Source: Unio delphinus
Lineage: Eukaryota > Mollusca > Bivalvia > Unionida > Unionidae
Direction: 5' to 3'
DNA length: 64,000 nt
Assembly: GCA_029339505.1 (NCBI GenBank)
Contig: JAQISU010001239.1
Span: 7,163,501 to 7,227,500 of the forward strand
Positions 62,046-64,000 of the stretch are shown here, piece after piece; positions within the stretch are counted from its first letter, which is position 1, and each line of letters starts with the position of its first letter. Position numbers and translations under genes: made by a program. The notes beneath the pieces are model-generated. The model was not told the DNA's origin, did not search any database, and worked only from the letters and a program-made list of their open reading frames with translations.

Positions 62046-62789
62046 TAGGTTGCAATAATAGCTGGCGGGCCATCTCTGACAAAACAAGCCGTGGCCGAGA
62101 AAGAAAAAATATAACGTAAAATATACACGTAAAAAACCGGGTGATGTTGTTTTGTCTGTGGATGTGGCGCGAGATGAGCATGCTGGCCTTATGAGTCTCA
62201 CTGGGGATCACAAGGATGAAGTTATAGCTTTTTATGATTAGCAAAGACGTTCAATATTAAGCAATATTAAGTGAGGTAATATTGTCCTGATTTGTTTAGG
62301 TGCAGCCAACGATAACAATTGACCTCGAGTATATCAATTGCAGAGTTTAGTATATATGTTCATATAGTCAGTCCTTCAGTGACTGGTTTACTCATCATGA
62401 CTGGAATTAAAATTGCTGGATTGGGTGAATCGAAATTAGCATGTGATGCTGCAACTAAGAAGTAAATGGACGACAACAACGTAATGATGAGGACCTCGTT
62501 AATGGATTGATTAACAATACTGCGATCTGAACACAGTGGCCATACATTGATTCCAAAAATGTATTGTTTAGCTGCACGTACATTTGCAGCCACTCGATTT
62601 TCATATTTTCGAGACAGCTGTGGTCGTCGTTTTGCAATGGCGCTTGCCAGATGATCAAAGTTAGCAATACCATGTTAGCAATACCCTATTGAGGTCGCTT
62701 TTGTATCGTCTCAAAATCATAATTGAGTTTTTCAACATCAAGTTGAATTTCGAGACCATCTTGCTGTAATTGTTAGATTATAGAGATAA

Positions 62790-63010
62790 TCAACTTAAAT
62801 ATTTTCCTGGTTCACCGAACATCACGTGTTTATATTTCCTAAACGAAGCTATAGATACCAATTCGATAACGTGTTGATGAATCGTGTACATATATTGTGA
62901 TGAATTTATGCTGAGTTTCTTGAGCATGTGCAAAAAACGTTTTAAATCTTGTTTATGTCCTTGTCACCGGTGCATCAAGTTTGATGAATTTTTTCGCAGC
63001 CTCGTGAAAA
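62790..63010 (-). pseudogene. Packaging ATPase C-terminal remnant (relic C)
   Basis: The minus strand reads FKTFFAHAQETQHKFITIYV, then HDSSTRYRIGIYS, parallel to FRDFFSHAQSTPYGFATINL and HDPRTRYRIGLD in the 27-kb element. Upstream parts are unrecognisable. Confidence 0.7.
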
Positions 63011-63015
63011 TATTA

Positions 63016-63884
63016 TTGCTAGATTTGTTTATGAAGAGTGCAGTGGTTTTAACATAGAGAGTATTAAAGTGTACATATTATAATTGTTAAAGTTTCTTTC
63101 ATTTACAAACCTACGAAATAAATGTATATCACACTTTTTGGGGGTGGGGAGTTTGCATGTGACATCTCTAACATCATCTCTGCTAAACAGCACACACATT
63201 CCTACAGTATGATATAAAACAAGTTTTGTTATAAAAACAGTTGAAGTATTCTGATAACCCAGGGTTCCTTTCATTATTCTATTTGCTACTGGTATGATTT
63301 TGTATGACCAAAATTACACAAAATAATTTCAGCTATTTTGTCCATTTCTTGACTCTATTACATATTATCATGTCAGCCTATTACGTAAATTGCTTAATGT
63401 AATATATTTGTAACCTCGGTTGGTTAAATAGTCTCCTAAATGGTTACGCAAATAAGATTCCTTTCAGTTGATTGTGATGCTGGTTTACCACACTGGATAA
63501 AACTATTTACCACGTCAAAGGCTATTAGTGGATGAGGGTCAACACAAGACACAACTAGTATTAACTTTTATTTAATATTTGTATTTTTTTCACTGAAAAT
63601 TCGAACATAAAACCTAGTTTCTGGTAATTTATTTGCAAATAGTTTATTTCAACAGGTTGATTCTCCATTGTGTCCGCATATGCAAATCATGCGTCTATAA
63701 TTTTCAAAACAGCCTCAGCTGTGGTTTTATTGTTAGCAATAGAAAAGTTGTCAGCTTATGTGCATCTGATAAATGCTTTAAAACTATTTATTACTCTGTA
63801 TCAACATATCAATTTCAGCACAATCTCAGAAAACCACTTGAGTATGAGAGTAAACATCCTTACATCATAGTTAGCAGGATCATC
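63016..63884. other. Unassigned stretch
   Basis: AT-rich sequence between Polinton relic C and the ADP-ribosylglycohydrolase-like exon. No gene or repeat is identified. Confidence 0.35.
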
Positions 63885-63985
63885 AAGATGGTCACAGAAG
63901 ACGATGGAAAATAGGTAAATGGGCAAATGATTCAGATCAGATGTTTCATAATATAATTCTTGAAAATATGAAGGAAATGTACACA
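63885..63985 (+). pseudogene. Degenerate exon 2 of another ADP-ribosylglycohydrolase copy
   Basis: The frame HRRRWKIGKWANDSDQM, then FHNIILENMK, parallels [17 protein letters not shown] and [13 protein letters not shown] of exon 2. The TDD metal ligands read AND. No clean acceptor is found upstream, and the window ends before a donor can be judged. It may be a pseudogene or the beginning of a diverged paralogue continuing to the right. Confidence 0.6.
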
Positions 63986-64000
63986 CATACAAGACTATAT

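Larger units (their letters stand above)
60833..63015. mobile_element. Polinton relic C
   Basis: It starts with a terminus-like AGCAGCAGAAGGGGGTCG at 60833, followed within 100 bp by an inverted counterpart GGACCCCCTCCG (about 60890). Decayed copies of the genes at 35066 and 36116 follow on the plus strand. A piece of packaging ATPase lies on the minus strand at 62790-63010. Frames are broken throughout. Gene order differs from the 27-kb element, where these two genes are not near a terminus, so deletion or rearrangement has occurred. The right end is not found. Confidence 0.75.

Noticed and set aside
62394..62640. Additional Polinton gene in relic C starting MTGIKIAGLGESKLACD
   Set aside because: It lies between recognisable relic genes, but neither strand gives a convincing match to a gene of the 27-kb element.

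Overview
The window looks like nuclear DNA of an invertebrate animal, probably a lophotrochozoan and perhaps a mollusc. The reasons are an AT-rich background, a host gene with short exons and kilobase introns with GT..AG borders, many long microsatellites, tRNA-derived SINEs, several LINE clades, a Ty3/gypsy element and three Maverick/Polinton (adintovirus-like) elements. The species cannot be named from sequence alone.

Left part (1-17.7 kb). Positions 1-1319 are one end of a decayed Polinton (relic A) that continues off the left edge. A CR1-like LINE fragment follows (about 1410-2560). A tandem duplication comes next (2272-5016 and 5017-7940), each unit carrying the first two exons of an ADP-ribosylglycohydrolase-like gene between LINE fragments. 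The downstream unit joins exons 3-8 (8944-17737) in consistent splice phase and predicts a 487-residue protein. The upstream unit has an in-frame deletion that removes the first catalytic loop.

Middle (18-27 kb). A diverged repeat (18320-19300) has an inverted partner at 47330-48235. A young non-LTR retrotransposon (20231-25985, minus strand) is flanked by two 648-bp direct repeats that differ at about five positions, an exceptionally long candidate target-site duplication. Its ORF2 is internally deleted and has lost catalytic aspartates.

The main feature is a 15.7-kb Polinton (27025-42712) with 229/230-bp nearly identical terminal inverted repeats, inserted in a tRNA-derived SINE. On the minus strand it encodes a packaging ATPase and a polymerase-B/SF1-helicase/HNH unit. 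On the plus strand it encodes a zinc-ribbon/phospholipase-A2 pair, a retroviral-type integrase, a cysteine-rich protein, a homing-type HNH nuclease, and a late block: two small or coiled virion-type proteins, major capsid protein, a repeat-plus-hydrophobic protein, an adenain-like protease, a fibre-like repeat protein, a membrane protein and the minor capsid protein. Capsid, protease and integrase frames are open. The polymerase-helicase frame is broken three times. The zinc-ribbon/PLA2 break coincides with a canonical -1 frameshift heptamer. Gaps after late genes hold short hairpins, often opened by AATTGAAA.

Right part (42.7-64 kb). This is gene-poor: microsatellites, SINE and LINE remnants, a decayed gypsy element with integrase upstream of reverse transcriptase (Gmr1-like order, 52388-56475), a third Polinton relic (about 60833-63015), and at the right edge a degenerate exon of another ADP-ribosylglycohydrolase copy. 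Functional calls rest on motifs and family knowledge; no database search was possible.
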